A stretch of 64,000 nt of DNA from Vibrio neptunius (GCA_019339365.1 CP079859.1:868001-932000); one strand, 5' to 3'; shown: positions 19,304 to 29,478, numbered from the stretch's first letter. Notes: a model not told the origin generated them from the sequence alone. Translations and numbers: made by a program.

Positions 19304-21040
19304 ATGATCGAAATTCAACGACGGCCTGAGGTTGATCTCAGTCTGCTTTCTACCGACATTGCGCCACTTCTTAAGCGCATTTATATCTCACGCGGTATCA
19401 CCAGTGCCCAGCAGTTAGAAACGACGGCGCGTGCATTGCACTCTTATCAAAAACTGCACGGTATTGACGCTGCTGTCGAGCTGCTGTTTGAAGCTATTCA
19501 AGGCAATAAACGTATTATTGTCGTAGGAGATTTCGACGCCGATGGGGCAACCAGCTCGGCCTTGTCGGTGATTGCATTACGAATGCTAGGTTCCAATAAC
19601 GTCGATTATTTGGTGCCAAATCGTTTTGAAGATGGTTATGGTCTTAGCCCTGAAGTCGTTGATCAGGCGATTGAGATTGGAGCTGAAGTGATCATGACGG
19701 TCGATAATGGCGTTTCTTCAATTGATGGTGTGCGCTATGCGAAAGAGCAGGGCTTGAAGGTACTGGTTACTGACCACCACTTACCCGGCCACGAATTACC
19801 GAATGTTGACGCTATGGTCAACCCAAATCTCGAAGAGTGTGCTTTTCCTTCGAAAGCCCTAGCTGGAGTGGGAGTCGCGTTTTATCTCATGATGGCACTG
19901 TGTGTTCATATGAGAAAGCACGGGTGGTTTGTTCATCAGGGCATGGCAGAGCCTAAACTGATGGAACTGATCGACTTGGTTGCTCTGGGCACGGTTGCTG
20001 ATGTAGTGCCTCTGGATGAAAACAACCGCATTCTGGTTCACCAAGGTTTGCAGCGTATACGTGCGGGTAAAGCAAGACCTGGTATTCAAGCCTTGATTGA
20101 AGTCGCAAAGCGAGATGCACGTCGATTGGTCGCTGCCGATTTCGGTTTTGCACTGGGTCCGCGTATCAACGCAGCTGGTCGTTTGGATGACATGTCATTT
20201 GGTGTTGAACTATTGATGGCCAACAACATTCATGCTGCACGTCGTATGGCGAGTGAGCTGGATGGTTTGAACCAAACGCGTAAAGAAATCGAAGAAGGCA
20301 TGAAGCAGGAAGCGATGGCTTTTTGTGAGCGTCTTCAATTTGGTGATAAGAACATGCCCCATGGGCTGGTACTTTTTCAGCGTGACTGGCACCAAGGTGT
20401 GATTGGCATTTTAGCATCTCGAATCAAAGAGAAGTTCCACCGCCCTGTGATTGCCTTCGCCGATGGTGGTGAAGGGAGCATTAAGGGCTCATGCCGTTCG
20501 ATTCCAGGCCTGCATATGCGTGACACTCTCGATCGTATTGATACTCAAAATCCCGGTCTGATCCTCAAGTTTGGTGGTCACGCCATGGCGGCTGGCCTGA
20601 CGATCATGGAAAAAGACTTCGAACGATTTGCTCAGTTGTTTGATGAGGCTGTGAAACAAGAGTTGGACGACGCTGCACTCAAAGGTGTGATTTTGTCTGA
20701 CGGTGAATTGAAGCCAGAAGAGTTTTCAATGCACATCGCAGAGATGCTTCGTGCTGGTGGACCATGGGGGCAGGCGTTCCCTGAGCCATTGTTCGACGGT
20801 GAGTTTAAGGTTCTGCATCAGAAACTGGTGGGAGAAAAGCACCTAAAACTAATGCTAGAACCTCTACACAAAGGTCATCCAACCAATATTATGATTGATG
20901 GTATTGCATTCAACGTCGATCTGCGTCGCTGGCCAGATGCTTCAGCGAAAACGGTTCGTTTAGCGTATAAGCTTGATATCAACGAGTTCCGCGGCAATCA
21001 ATCGCTGCAGTTAATGATTGATCATATTGAGGCGAAATAA
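19304..21040 (+). CDS. recJ: Single-stranded-DNA-specific exonuclease RecJ
   Basis: RecJ is a 5'-3' single-strand exonuclease for RecF-pathway recombination, mismatch repair and stalled-fork processing. The 578-residue protein has the DHH-family motifs GDFDADGATSSAL (metal-binding Asp residues) and VTDHHLPGHELP, and the DHHA1 motif FGGHAMAAGLT. A C-terminal OB-type region follows. Unlike in E. coli, prfB does not follow; a long repeat-rich gap and pdhR do. Confidence 0.97.
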   Translation: MIEIQRRPEVDLSLLSTDIAPLLKRIYISRGITSAQQLETTARALHSYQKLHGIDAAVELLFEAIQGNKRIIVVGDFDADGATSSALSVIALRMLGSNNVDYLVPNRFEDGYGLSPEVVDQAIEIGAEVIMTVDNGVSSIDGVRYAKEQGLKVLVTDHHLPGHELPNVDAMVNPNLEECAFPSKALAGVGVAFYLMMALCVHMRKHGWFVHQGMAEPKLMELIDLVALGTVADVVPLDENNRILVHQGLQRIRAGKARPGIQALIEVAKRDARRLVAADFGFALGPRINAAGRLDDMSFGVELLMANNIHAARRMASELDGLNQTRKEIEEGMKQEAMAFCERLQFGDKNMPHGLVLFQRDWHQGVIGILASRIKEKFHRPVIAFADGGEGSIKGSCRSIPGLHMRDTLDRIDTQNPGLILKFGGHAMAAGLTIMEKDFERFAQLFDEAVKQELDDAALKGVILSDGELKPEEFSMHIAEMLRAGGPWGQAFPEPLFDGEFKVLHQKLVGEKHLKLMLEPLHKGHPTNIMIDGIAFNVDLRRWPDASAKTVRLAYKLDINEFRGNQSLQLMIDHIEAK

Positions 21041-21049
21041 AGGCATGGG

Positions 21050-21108
21050 CAGCGCTCTGTGGATTACGGAGCGCTTCGCTACTGGAAGCGGGGACGGACT
21101 TTATCCTT
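21050..21108. repeat. CTTCG mini-hairpin cluster, copy A
   Basis: AGCGCTTCGCT (21070-21080) is a 4-bp stem on a CTT loop. GGACTTTATCC (21096-21106) looks like a decayed version of the GGACTTCGTCC seen in the other copies. The order of units is the reverse of that at 34905 and 51353. Confidence 0.55.
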
Positions 21109-21173
21109 TGAGAGTAAGGTGTTGTAGATTTATCGGAAGAGGTTGACGGCACCTTTTACTAAAGGGATATAAT

Positions 21174-21349
<176 letters not shown>

Positions 21350-21452
21350 AACTTCCCATCTCGTTACAACATATTCTGTTCATATTCCTTTAAAACTGAC
21401 CAATTAAAGTGTGTTTGCTAGCACGGCTTATTCCCATCTGTTTATATTTTGT

Positions 21453-21469
21453 AATTGGTCAGACCAATT
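21453..21469. promoter_or_regulatory. PdhR-type operator 1
   Basis: AATTGGTCAGACCAATT is a perfect 7-3-7 palindrome matching the known PdhR consensus (AATTGGTnnnACCAATT). It lies about 165 bases upstream of the pdhR ATG. Confidence 0.85.
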
Positions 21470-21589
21470 TGATTGCTGTTTTAATCAGCTAATGTTATCA
21501 AAGTGTTGATGCATGGCTTGTTCTATGATTTGGGTCAATTTTTGACTGGAACTTGCGTTTTAATTATGTTAATTTCGTCGCCAACTTAA

Positions 21590-21606
21590 AATTGGTAATA
21601 CCAATT
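21590..21606. promoter_or_regulatory. PdhR-type operator 2
   Basis: AATTGGTAATACCAATT is a second perfect 7-3-7 palindrome, 28 bases upstream of the pdhR ATG and 137 bases centre-to-centre from operator 1. Its position near the transcription start fits pyruvate-relieved autorepression. Confidence 0.88.
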
Positions 21607-21634
21607 GACTGCAAAGAGTAGAAGAACAACAACT

Positions 21635-22402
21635 ATGGCTTATCAAAGGATTCGTCAGCCAAAACTCTCTGATGTAATTGAACAAGAGTTAGAACGGCTG
21701 ATTGTGGAAGGAACATTGTCTCCGGGGCAGCAGTTGCCACCAGAGCGCGAACTGGCAAAGCAGTTTGATGTGTCTCGTCCTTCAATCCGTGAAGCAATTC
21801 AACGCCTCGAAGCTAAACGTCTTCTTACTCGTCGCCAGGGTGGTGGCACATTTGTTAGCGAGAATATCTGGACGAGTTTTTCCGATCCTCTGCTAAATTT
21901 ATTGTCTAGCCATTCGGAAACACAGCTCGATTTACTGGAAACGCGCCATGCGATGGAAGGTATTTCTGCTTATTTTGCAGCAGTTCGTGGCACCGATGAG
22001 GACTTTGCCCGTATTCAGGCTTGCCTGAAAAACATCAGCGAAGAGCAAACGAAGAAAAATGTTGAAGCAGAAGCGGCTGCAGTTATGCAGTTTCTGATCG
22101 CTTTGACTGAAGCGGCGCACAACGTTGTCCTGCTTCATATCGTTCGCAGTTTGGCCCCTTTGCTGGAGCAAAACGTCCTTCAGAATCTTAAGCTCTTACA
22201 TCGCCGCGATGAAGTGGTGGAAAAAGTAAGTAAACACCGAGCTAATATCGTTGATGCGATTGTTTCTGGTCAGCCAGAAAAGGCGCGTGAAATGTCGCAC
22301 TCACACTTAGCTTATATTGAAGAAACATTGTTGGATTTGAGTCGTGAAGAGTCTCGCCGTGAGCGATCTTTGCGTCGAATTCAGCAGGGTAACGACTCGT
22401 AA
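21635..22402 (+). CDS. pdhR: Pyruvate dehydrogenase complex repressor PdhR
   Basis: PdhR is a GntR/FadR-family repressor of the pyruvate dehydrogenase genes, released from DNA by pyruvate. The 255-residue protein has an N-terminal winged helix ([20 protein letters not shown], then [18 protein letters not shown]) and a C-terminal all-helical FCD effector domain. ATG 21635 starts [14 protein letters not shown], matching the family. Two PdhR boxes lie upstream and aceE begins 48 bases downstream, so it is probably self-regulated in a pdhR-aceE-aceF operon. Confidence 0.95.
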   Translation: MAYQRIRQPKLSDVIEQELERLIVEGTLSPGQQLPPERELAKQFDVSRPSIREAIQRLEAKRLLTRRQGGGTFVSENIWTSFSDPLLNLLSSHSETQLDLLETRHAMEGISAYFAAVRGTDEDFARIQACLKNISEEQTKKNVEAEAAAVMQFLIALTEAAHNVVLLHIVRSLAPLLEQNVLQNLKLLHRRDEVVEKVSKHRANIVDAIVSGQPEKAREMSHSHLAYIEETLLDLSREESRRERSLRRIQQGNDS

Positions 22403-22450
22403 GAGCGTTACTTAAATAAGTAGATCCAACCAACAGAAGGATAGATCGCC

Positions 22451-25114
22451 ATGTCTGATATGAAGCATGACGTAGACGCACTGGAAACTCAAGAATGGCT
22501 ACAAGCCCTTGAGTCAGTTGTACGTGAAGAAGGTGTAGAGCGTGCTCAGTTCCTACTAGAGCAAGTTCTGGACAAAGCACGTCTAGACGGTGTTGACATG
22601 CCAACTGGAATCACAACCAACTACATCAACACGATTCCTGCAGATCAAGAACCAGCTTACCCAGGTGACACAACACTTGAGCGCCGTATTCGTTCCATCA
22701 TCCGCTGGAACGCAATCATGATCGTTCTACGTGCATCTAAGAAAGACCTAGAGCTAGGCGGCCACATGGCGTCTTTCCAGTCTTCTGCTGCATTCTACGA
22801 AGTATGTTTCAACCACTTCTTCCGCGCTCCAAATGAGACGGACGGTGGCGATCTAGTGTACTACCAAGGTCACATCTCACCAGGTATCTACTCTCGTGCA
22901 TTCGTTGAAGGTCGTCTAACTGAAGAGCAGCTAGACAACTTCCGTCAAGAAGTAGACGGCAAAGGTATCCCATCATACCCGCACCCTAAACTGATGCCTG
23001 AGTTCTGGCAGTTCCCAACGGTATCTATGGGTCTAGGCCCAATCTCTGCGATCTACCAAGCGCGTTTCCTCAAGTACCTTGACGGTCGTGGTCTGAAAGA
23101 TACGACAGCTCAACGTGTATACGCGTTCCTAGGTGACGGTGAGATGGATGAGCCAGAATCACGTGGTTCACTGTCTTTCGCTGCGCGTGAGAAACTAGAC
23201 AACCTATGTTTCCTAGTTAACTGTAACCTACAGCGTCTAGACGGCCCTGTAATGGGTAACGGTAGCATCATCCAAGAGCTAGAAGGCCTATTCAAAGGTG
23301 CTGGTTGGAACGTTGTTAAAGTTATCTGGGGTAGCAACTGGGATGCACTACTTGCGAAAGACACGTCTGGCAAGCTTCTACAGCTAATGAACGAAACTGT
23401 AGACGGTGACTACCAAACATTTAAATCTAAAGATGGCGCATACGTACGTGAGCACTTCTTTGGTAAATACCCAGAGACAGCTGCACTCGTTGCAGACATG
23501 ACAGACGACGAAATCTTCGCACTTAAGCGTGGTGGTCACGAGTCTTCTAAACTGTACGCAGCATACAAAAACGCGGCAGAGACTAAAGGTCGTCCAACAG
23601 TAATCCTAGCTAAGACTGTTAAAGGTTACGGTATGGGTGAAGCGGCTGAAGGTAAGAACATCGCGCACCAAGTTAAGAAGATGGACATGACTCACGTACT
23701 ACACCTACGTGATCGTCTAGGTCTTCAAGACATCTTAACTGACGAAGCGGTTAAAGAGCTTCCGTACCTGAAACTTGAAGAAGGTTCTGCGGAATACGAA
23801 TACCTACACGCTCGTCGTAAAGAACTAAAAGGTTACACGCCACAGCGTTTACCTAACTTTACTCAAGAATTCAAAGTACCTGAGCTAGAAGAATTCGCGC
23901 CGCTACTAAGTGAGCAAAAGCGTGACATTTCAACAACGATGGCTTATGTACGTACGCTTAACATCCTGCTTAAGAACAAGAACATTGGTAAGAACATCGT
24001 TCCTATCATCTGTGACGAAGCACGTACGTTTGGTATGGAAGGTCTATTCCGTCAGATCGGTATCTACAACCCGCACGGTCAGGAATACACGCCAGAAGAT
24101 AAAGGCATCGTTTCTTACTACAAAGAAGCGACATCTGGTCAGGTTCTACAAGAAGGTATCAACGAGCTAGGCTCAATGGCTTCTTGGGTTGCTGCTGCGA
24201 CATCTTACAGCACCAATGACCTGCCAATGATTCCATTCTACATCTACTACTCAATGTTTGGTTTCCAACGTGTAGGCGATATGGCATGGATGGCGGGTGA
24301 CCAACAAGCTCGTGGTTTCCTACTAGGTGCTACTGCTGGTCGTACAACGCTAAACGGTGAAGGTCTACAGCACGAAGACGGTCACTCACACATCATGGCG
24401 AACACAGTTCCTAACTGTATCTCTTACGACCCAACATTCGCGTATGAAGTTGCGGTAATCATGCAAGACGGTATCCGTCGCATGTACGGTGAGAACCAAG
24501 AGAACGTGTTCTACTACCTAACGGTAATGAACGAAAACTACGCAATGCCAGCCATGCCAGAAGGCGCTGAAGAAGGCATTCGTAAGGGTATTTACAAGCT
24601 TGAGTCTTACGCAGGTGACAAGTCTAAAGTTCAGCTAATGGGCTCTGGTACTATCATGAACGAAGTACGTAAAGCAGCGACTATCCTAAGCGAAGAGTAC
24701 GGCATCGCGTCTGACGTGTTCTCTGTAACGTCATTCAACGAACTGACTCGCGACGGCCAAGCGGTAGAGCGTGACAACATGCTACACCCAGAAGCTGACA
24801 CAAAAGTGCCTTACATCACACAAGTGATGGGCAGTGAGCCAGCAATCGCAGCGACTGACTACATGAAGAACTACGCAGAACAAGTTCGTGCGTTCATGCC
24901 TTCTGAGTCTTATAAAGTACTGGGTACTGATGGCTTTGGTCGTTCAGACAGCCGCGAAAACCTACGTCGTCACTTCGAAGTGAACGCAGGTTACGTTGTT
25001 GTAGCAGCGCTAAGTGAACTGGCTAAGCGTGGTGATGTTGAGAAGTCAGTAGTCATTGAAGCGATTGCTAAGTTCGACATCGACACAGAAAAAACTAACC
25101 CGCTATACGCTTAA
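22451..25114 (+). CDS. aceE: Pyruvate dehydrogenase E1 component
   Basis: AceE is the thiamine-diphosphate E1 subunit that decarboxylates pyruvate and acetylates the lipoyl arm of AceF. The 887-residue homodimer-type E1 has the ThDP motif GDGEMDEPESRGSLSFA ending in FLVNCNLQRLDG, an EGLQHEDGHSH segment and FGRSDSRENLRRHFEV near the C-terminus. An AGAAGGATAG binding site precedes the ATG. Codon use is strongly biased (frequent CTA, CGT, AAC), as in highly expressed Vibrio genes. Confidence 0.97.
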   Translation: MSDMKHDVDALETQEWLQALESVVREEGVERAQFLLEQVLDKARLDGVDMPTGITTNYINTIPADQEPAYPGDTTLERRIRSIIRWNAIMIVLRASKKDLELGGHMASFQSSAAFYEVCFNHFFRAPNETDGGDLVYYQGHISPGIYSRAFVEGRLTEEQLDNFRQEVDGKGIPSYPHPKLMPEFWQFPTVSMGLGPISAIYQARFLKYLDGRGLKDTTAQRVYAFLGDGEMDEPESRGSLSFAAREKLDNLCFLVNCNLQRLDGPVMGNGSIIQELEGLFKGAGWNVVKVIWGSNWDALLAKDTSGKLLQLMNETVDGDYQTFKSKDGAYVREHFFGKYPETAALVADMTDDEIFALKRGGHESSKLYAAYKNAAETKGRPTVILAKTVKGYGMGEAAEGKNIAHQVKKMDMTHVLHLRDRLGLQDILTDEAVKELPYLKLEEGSAEYEYLHARRKELKGYTPQRLPNFTQEFKVPELEEFAPLLSEQKRDISTTMAYVRTLNILLKNKNIGKNIVPIICDEARTFGMEGLFRQIGIYNPHGQEYTPEDKGIVSYYKEATSGQVLQEGINELGSMASWVAAATSYSTNDLPMIPFYIYYSMFGFQRVGDMAWMAGDQQARGFLLGATAGRTTLNGEGLQHEDGHSHIMANTVPNCISYDPTFAYEVAVIMQDGIRRMYGENQENVFYYLTVMNENYAMPAMPEGAEEGIRKGIYKLESYAGDKSKVQLMGSGTIMNEVRKAATILSEEYGIASDVFSVTSFNELTRDGQAVERDNMLHPEADTKVPYITQVMGSEPAIAATDYMKNYAEQVRAFMPSESYKVLGTDGFGRSDSRENLRRHFEVNAGYVVVAALSELAKRGDVEKSVVIEAIAKFDIDTEKTNPLYA

Positions 25115-25133
25115 TTGAGAAGGTAAATAAGAA

Positions 25134-27038
25134 ATGGCAATCGAAATTAATGTACCAGACATCGGTGCGGATGAGGTTGAAGTTACTGAAATTCTTGTAA
25201 GCGTTGGCGACAAGGTTGAAGAAGAGCAGTCTCTTATCACAGTTGAAGGCGATAAAGCTTCTATGGAAGTTCCTGCATCTCAAGCGGGTATCGTTAAAGA
25301 AATCAAAGTTGCTGAAGGCGACTCTGTTTCTACTGGTTCTCTAATCATGCTATTCGTTGAAGAGAATGTCGAAGCCGAGGGTGCAGCTGACGCTGCGCCT
25401 GCTCCTGCGGCAGAAGCAGCTCCAGCTCCAGCAGCGGCAGAGCTTAAAGAAGTTCACGTACCAGATATCGGTGGCGATGAAGTTGAAGTCACTGAAATCA
25501 TGGTTGCAGTTGGCGACAGCATCGAAGAAGAGCAATCTCTTCTAACAGTTGAAGGCGACAAAGCTTCTATGGAAGTACCAGCACCATTCGCTGGTACTCT
25601 AAAAGAAATCAAAGTAGCAGCAGGCGATAAAGTAACGACTGGCTCACTAATCATGGTATTCGAAACGGCCGGCGCTCCGGTAGCAGGTTCAGGCGCAGCA
25701 GCGGCTCCTACAGCAGTAGAAGCGCCAGCGGCAGCTCCGGTTGCATCTGCAGCTAAAGAAGTGAACGTTCCTGATATCGGCGGTGACGAAGTTGAAGTCA
25801 CTGAGATCATGGTTGCCGTTGGCGATACAGTGGAAGAAGAGCAATCTCTAATCACTGTTGAAGGCGACAAAGCTTCAATGGAAGTTCCTGCTCCATTTGC
25901 TGGTACAGTTAAAGAAATCAAGATTGCAACAGGCGACAAAGTGTCTACTGGCTCGCTAATCATGGTCTTCGAAGTAGCGGGTGCAGCACCTGCTCCTGCC
26001 GCGGCTCCAGCTCAAGCGGCGGCACCTGCAGCGTCAGTGCCTAAAGCTGAAGCACCAGCGGCAGCAGCTCCAGCAACGACTGGCGATTTCCAAGAGAACA
26101 ACGAGTACGCACACGCATCTCCAGTTGTTCGTCGTCTAGCTCGCGAGTTTGGCGTTAACCTTTCTAAAGTTAAAGGTACTGGTCGTAAGAGCCGTATCCT
26201 AAAAGAAGACGTACAGTCTTACGTTAAAGATGCACTTAAGCGTCTTGAGTCTGGCGCAGGTGCAGCGGCATCTGGTAAAGGCGACGGCGCAGCGCTTGGT
26301 CTACTGCCTTGGCCGAAAGTTGACTTCAGCAAGTTTGGTGAAACTGAAGTTCAGAAGCTTTCTAAGATCAAGAAGATCTCGGGTGCAAACCTACACCGTA
26401 ACTGGGTAATGATCCCTCACGTTACACAGTGGGACAACGCTGATATCACTGAGCTAGAAGCATTCCGTAAAGAGCAGAACGCTATCGAAGCGAAGAAAGA
26501 CACTGGTATGAAGATCACACCACTTGTGTTCATCATGAAAGCAGCAGCGAAAGCGCTAGAAGCATTCCCAGCGTTCAACTCTTCTCTATCCGAAGATGGC
26601 GAAAGCATCATTCTGAAGAAATATGTCAACATCGGTATCGCAGTCGATACGCCTAACGGCCTAGTTGTTCCTGTCTTTAAAGATGTGAACAAGAAAGGCA
26701 TCTACGAGCTATCTGAAGAGCTAATGGCTATTTCTAAGAAAGCGCGTGCAGGTAAGCTAACTGCTGGTGATATGCAAGGTGGTTGTTTCACAATCTCTAG
26801 CCTTGGTGGTATTGGTGGTACTGCGTTTACACCAATCGTAAATGCTCCAGAAGTTGGTATCCTAGGTGTGTCTAAGTCTGAAATGAAGCCAGTGTGGAAC
26901 GGTAAAGAGTTCGAACCACGTCTACAGCTTCCACTATCTCTATCGTACGATCACCGTGTGATTGATGGTGCTGAAGGTGCTCGCTTCATCACGTTCTTGA
27001 ACGCAGCGCTATCAGATATCCGTCGTCTGGTTCTTTAA
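25134..27038 (+). CDS. aceF: Dihydrolipoyllysine acetyltransferase (PDH E2), three lipoyl domains
   Basis: AceF forms the core of the pyruvate dehydrogenase complex and transfers acetyl groups to CoA. The 634-residue protein has three lipoyl domains (about 2-75, 106-178, 209-282), each with the lipoylated lysine in [10 protein letters not shown], joined by Ala/Pro-rich linkers. A subunit-binding domain ([20 protein letters not shown]) and a catalytic domain ending in [14 protein letters not shown] follow. The repeats are nearly identical at DNA level. It starts 19 bases after aceE. Confidence 0.97.
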   Translation: MAIEINVPDIGADEVEVTEILVSVGDKVEEEQSLITVEGDKASMEVPASQAGIVKEIKVAEGDSVSTGSLIMLFVEENVEAEGAADAAPAPAAEAAPAPAAAELKEVHVPDIGGDEVEVTEIMVAVGDSIEEEQSLLTVEGDKASMEVPAPFAGTLKEIKVAAGDKVTTGSLIMVFETAGAPVAGSGAAAAPTAVEAPAAAPVASAAKEVNVPDIGGDEVEVTEIMVAVGDTVEEEQSLITVEGDKASMEVPAPFAGTVKEIKIATGDKVSTGSLIMVFEVAGAAPAPAAAPAQAAAPAASVPKAEAPAAAAPATTGDFQENNEYAHASPVVRRLAREFGVNLSKVKGTGRKSRILKEDVQSYVKDALKRLESGAGAAASGKGDGAALGLLPWPKVDFSKFGETEVQKLSKIKKISGANLHRNWVMIPHVTQWDNADITELEAFRKEQNAIEAKKDTGMKITPLVFIMKAAAKALEAFPAFNSSLSEDGESIILKKYVNIGIAVDTPNGLVVPVFKDVNKKGIYELSEELMAISKKARAGKLTAGDMQGGCFTISSLGGIGGTAFTPIVNAPEVGILGVSKSEMKPVWNGKEFEPRLQLPLSLSYDHRVIDGAEGARFITFLNAALSDIRRLVL

Positions 27039-27056
27039 TTGAATTGAGATGATTGA

Positions 27057-27080
27057 GAGGCGGCCTTTTTTAGCCGCCTC
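27057..27080 (+). terminator. Hairpin after aceF
   Basis: GAGGCGGC/GCCGCCTC (27057-27064 and 27073-27080) has an 8-base loop. It is followed by TGTTAAT rather than a clean T-run, so it may be a partial terminator or an mRNA-stabilising structure ahead of lpdA. Confidence 0.55.
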
Positions 27081-27292
27081 TGTTAATAGAAACATCTGAC
27101 AATGAGTCAAGGGAACGTTTTCCTTACTTAATTGTTGGCTAGCTCACAGGCTAAATGGAATTGCTTTTCACACCATTAACATCTCTGTAAACTGTTGGCG
27201 GTCTGAAAACAATTGTTTAAAACTAACCACTCTTAAACATAAGAATCAATACCCACTCAGCCTGTTAGGGATAATGACTACAAGAGGTCAAA

Positions 27293-28723
27293 ATGAGCAA
27301 AGAAATTAAAGCCCAAGTTGTTGTACTTGGTTCTGGTCCTGCTGGTTACTCCGCTGCCTTCCGTTGTGCAGACTTAGGTCTTGAAACTGTACTAATCGAG
27401 CGCTATAGCACTCTTGGCGGTGTATGTCTAAACGTGGGTTGTATCCCATCCAAAGCACTTCTTCACGTATCTAAAGTTATTGAAGAAGCCAAAGCTATGG
27501 CAGATCACGGTGTTGTGTTCGGTGAGCCGCAAACTGACATCAGCAAAATTCGTATCTGGAAAGAGAAGGTTGTTAATCAACTGACTGGCGGTCTTAGCGG
27601 TATGGCTAAGATGCGTAACGTGACGGTTGTTAATGGTTACGGTAAATTTACTGGTCCTAACTCTATCCTTGTTGAAGGAGAAGGTGAGGCAACAACAGTA
27701 AACTTTGATAACGCGATTGTTGCTGCTGGTTCTCGCCCTATCAAACTGCCATTCATCCCACATGAAGATCCACGAATTTGGGATTCTACTGACGCACTCG
27801 AACTGAAAGAAGTTCCTGAAAAACTACTCATCATGGGCGGTGGTATCATCGGTCTAGAAATGGGAACGGTGTACCAGTCTCTAGGTTCTAAAGTTGACGT
27901 TGTTGAGATGTTTGATCAGGTTATTCCTGCGGCAGATAAAGATATCGTTAAAGTTTACACTAAGCGTGTGAAAGACAAGTTCAACCTAATGCTAGAAACG
28001 AAAGTGACAGCAGTTGAAGCAAAAGAAGACGGTATTTATGTATCAATGGAAGGCAAGAAAGCACCTGCTGATGCAGAGCGCTATGATGCCGTTCTAGTGG
28101 CTATCGGCCGTGTACCAAATGGTAAACTTATCGATGGTGAGAAAGCAGGTCTAGAAATTGATGAGCGTGGTTTTATCAATGTAGACAAGCAGCTTCGTAC
28201 AAACGTACCTCATATCTTTGCGATCGGTGATATCGTTGGTCAACCAATGCTGGCGCACAAAGGTGTGCATGAAGGCCATGTAGCCGCTGAAGTCATTGCT
28301 GGCAAGAAACATTACTTCGATCCTAAAGTTATTCCTTCAATTGCTTACACTGAGCCAGAAGTGGCGTGGGTTGGTAAAACGGAGAAAGAAGCGAAGGAAG
28401 AAGGCATCAAGTACGAAGTGGCAACTTTCCCTTGGGCTGCATCAGGTCGTGCCATCGCCTCTGACTGCGCAGACGGTATGACTAAGCTTATCTTCGACAA
28501 AGAGACTCACCGTGTTATTGGTGGTGCGATCGTTGGTACTAACGGTGGTGAACTACTTGGTGAAATCGGTCTAGCTATCGAGATGGGTTGTGATGCAGAA
28601 GATATCGCGCTGACTATCCACGCTCACCCAACTCTACATGAGTCTGTCGGCCTAGCTGCTGAAGTATTCGAAGGTTCTATCACTGACCTTCCAAACAAAA
28701 AAGCAGTTAAAAAGAAAAAATAA
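27293..28723 (+). CDS. lpdA: Dihydrolipoyl dehydrogenase
   Basis: LpdA is the FAD-dependent E3 that reoxidises lipoyl groups of pyruvate and 2-oxoglutarate dehydrogenases and glycine cleavage. The 476-residue protein has the FAD motif GSGPAGYSAAF, the redox disulfide GGVCLNVGCIPSK, the NAD motif GGGIIGLEMG, the AIGDIVGQPMLAHKG segment and the C-terminal catalytic HAHPTLHES. It lies 254 bases after aceF, so it may have its own promoter in addition to read-through. Confidence 0.97.
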   Translation: MSKEIKAQVVVLGSGPAGYSAAFRCADLGLETVLIERYSTLGGVCLNVGCIPSKALLHVSKVIEEAKAMADHGVVFGEPQTDISKIRIWKEKVVNQLTGGLSGMAKMRNVTVVNGYGKFTGPNSILVEGEGEATTVNFDNAIVAAGSRPIKLPFIPHEDPRIWDSTDALELKEVPEKLLIMGGGIIGLEMGTVYQSLGSKVDVVEMFDQVIPAADKDIVKVYTKRVKDKFNLMLETKVTAVEAKEDGIYVSMEGKKAPADAERYDAVLVAIGRVPNGKLIDGEKAGLEIDERGFINVDKQLRTNVPHIFAIGDIVGQPMLAHKGVHEGHVAAEVIAGKKHYFDPKVIPSIAYTEPEVAWVGKTEKEAKEEGIKYEVATFPWAASGRAIASDCADGMTKLIFDKETHRVIGGAIVGTNGGELLGEIGLAIEMGCDAEDIALTIHAHPTLHESVGLAAEVFEGSITDLPNKKAVKKKK

Positions 28724-28744
28724 TTTCTCTGAAGACTGAATAAC

Positions 28745-28775
28745 AAAAGCCGCTGATTACTCAGCGGCTTTTTTA
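28745..28775 (+). terminator. Terminator of lpdA
   Basis: A 12-bp stem AAAAGCCGCTGA/TCAGCGGCTTTT (28745-28756 and 28761-28772) with loop TTAC is followed by T-rich sequence. Confidence 0.9.
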
Positions 28776-28796
28776 TTTTAGGGTGTTTGCAGACAT

Positions 28797-28823
28797 AAAA
28801 AAGCCGGGTGAAACCCCGGCTTT
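28797..28823 (-). terminator. Terminator of the luxR/hapR homologue
   Basis: On the minus strand AAAGCCGGGG, a short loop and CCCGGCTTT are followed by TTT. It lies 19 bases downstream of the regulator's stop codon at 28842. Confidence 0.82.
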
Positions 28824-28841
28824 ACAATGAGACTGGTTAAT

Positions 28842-29447
28842 CTACTTGTAGATGCAAAGCATATCTAGGTAGCTTTGTGTCAGGCGGTTTACAGACTCAT
28901 CATCTTGAGTACGGTTAGCCTGCACAAACAGTGAGTAGCAGATGCCGTGGAATAGCGTCGCTAGGTCTGCTGGGTCATGATCATCGCACACTTCACCACG
29001 CTCGATGGCTTTGACAAACATGTTTTGGACCAACAATTGATTAGTACGGTTTGTTGTCACAAACAATGGCCATACTTCGTCACGAGTCGATGCACTCCAC
29101 TCAAACCAAACTTTCAACCAGTGACAGTCATTGACAACAAGATCAACCATTGCCGAAGTCAGGTTACGTAGGTTTTCTTTTGCATGAATATCAAGATCGA
29201 TATTATCTGATAGGAAGTTTGAGAACTGACGAACTACGTAGTTAAGTACATCATCAACCAGATCTTCTCGGGTTGGGAAGTAGTTAAACACAGTTGCAAC
29301 AGAAACCTGTGCGATTTCTGCGATGTCAGCGTGACCACCACGTCCAATACCACGTCTTGCAAACACCTCTAGTGCGATTTCCATCAGCTGTTGTTTACGT
29401 TTTTGTGGTGAAAGACGCGTACGCGGTCTCTTAGCTATAGAATCCAT
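28842..29447 (-). CDS. hapR: LuxR/HapR/SmcR-family quorum-sensing master regulator (TetR type)
   Basis: This TetR-family protein is the high-cell-density master regulator of vibrios (LuxR in V. harveyi, HapR, SmcR, OpaR, VtpR), controlling luminescence, proteases, biofilm and competence. The 201-residue product has the family N-terminus KRPRTRLSPQKRKQQLMEIA, the helix-turn-helix DIAEIAQVSVATVFNYFPTR and the C-terminal LDMLCIYK. The position between lpdA and hpt is the standard Vibrio locus. A GC-matching Qrr-type target overlaps its leader. The name hapR is used by analogy; species-specific names differ. Confidence 0.95.
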   Translation of the reverse strand: MDSIAKRPRTRLSPQKRKQQLMEIALEVFARRGIGRGGHADIAEIAQVSVATVFNYFPTREDLVDDVLNYVVRQFSNFLSDNIDLDIHAKENLRNLTSAMVDLVVNDCHWLKVWFEWSASTRDEVWPLFVTTNRTNQLLVQNMFVKAIERGEVCDDHDPADLATLFHGICYSLFVQANRTQDDESVNRLTQSYLDMLCIYK

Positions 29448-29455
29448 AGTTATAT

Positions 29456-29478
29456 TTCCTTGCCAATTGAGTTGTATA
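29456..29478 (-). promoter_or_regulatory. Ribosome binding site and likely Qrr sRNA target of hapR/luxR
   Basis: The minus strand reads ACAACTCAATTGGCAAGGAA just upstream of the ATG. The known conserved Qrr core contains GCCAACTGACGTTGT as DNA; its complement ACAACGTCAGTTGGC lines up with ACAAC-TCAATTGGC here. The AAGGAA Shine-Dalgarno lies next to the pairing region, so pairing could block translation. The Qrr sequence is recalled from the literature; no qrr gene was found in this window. Confidence 0.65.
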
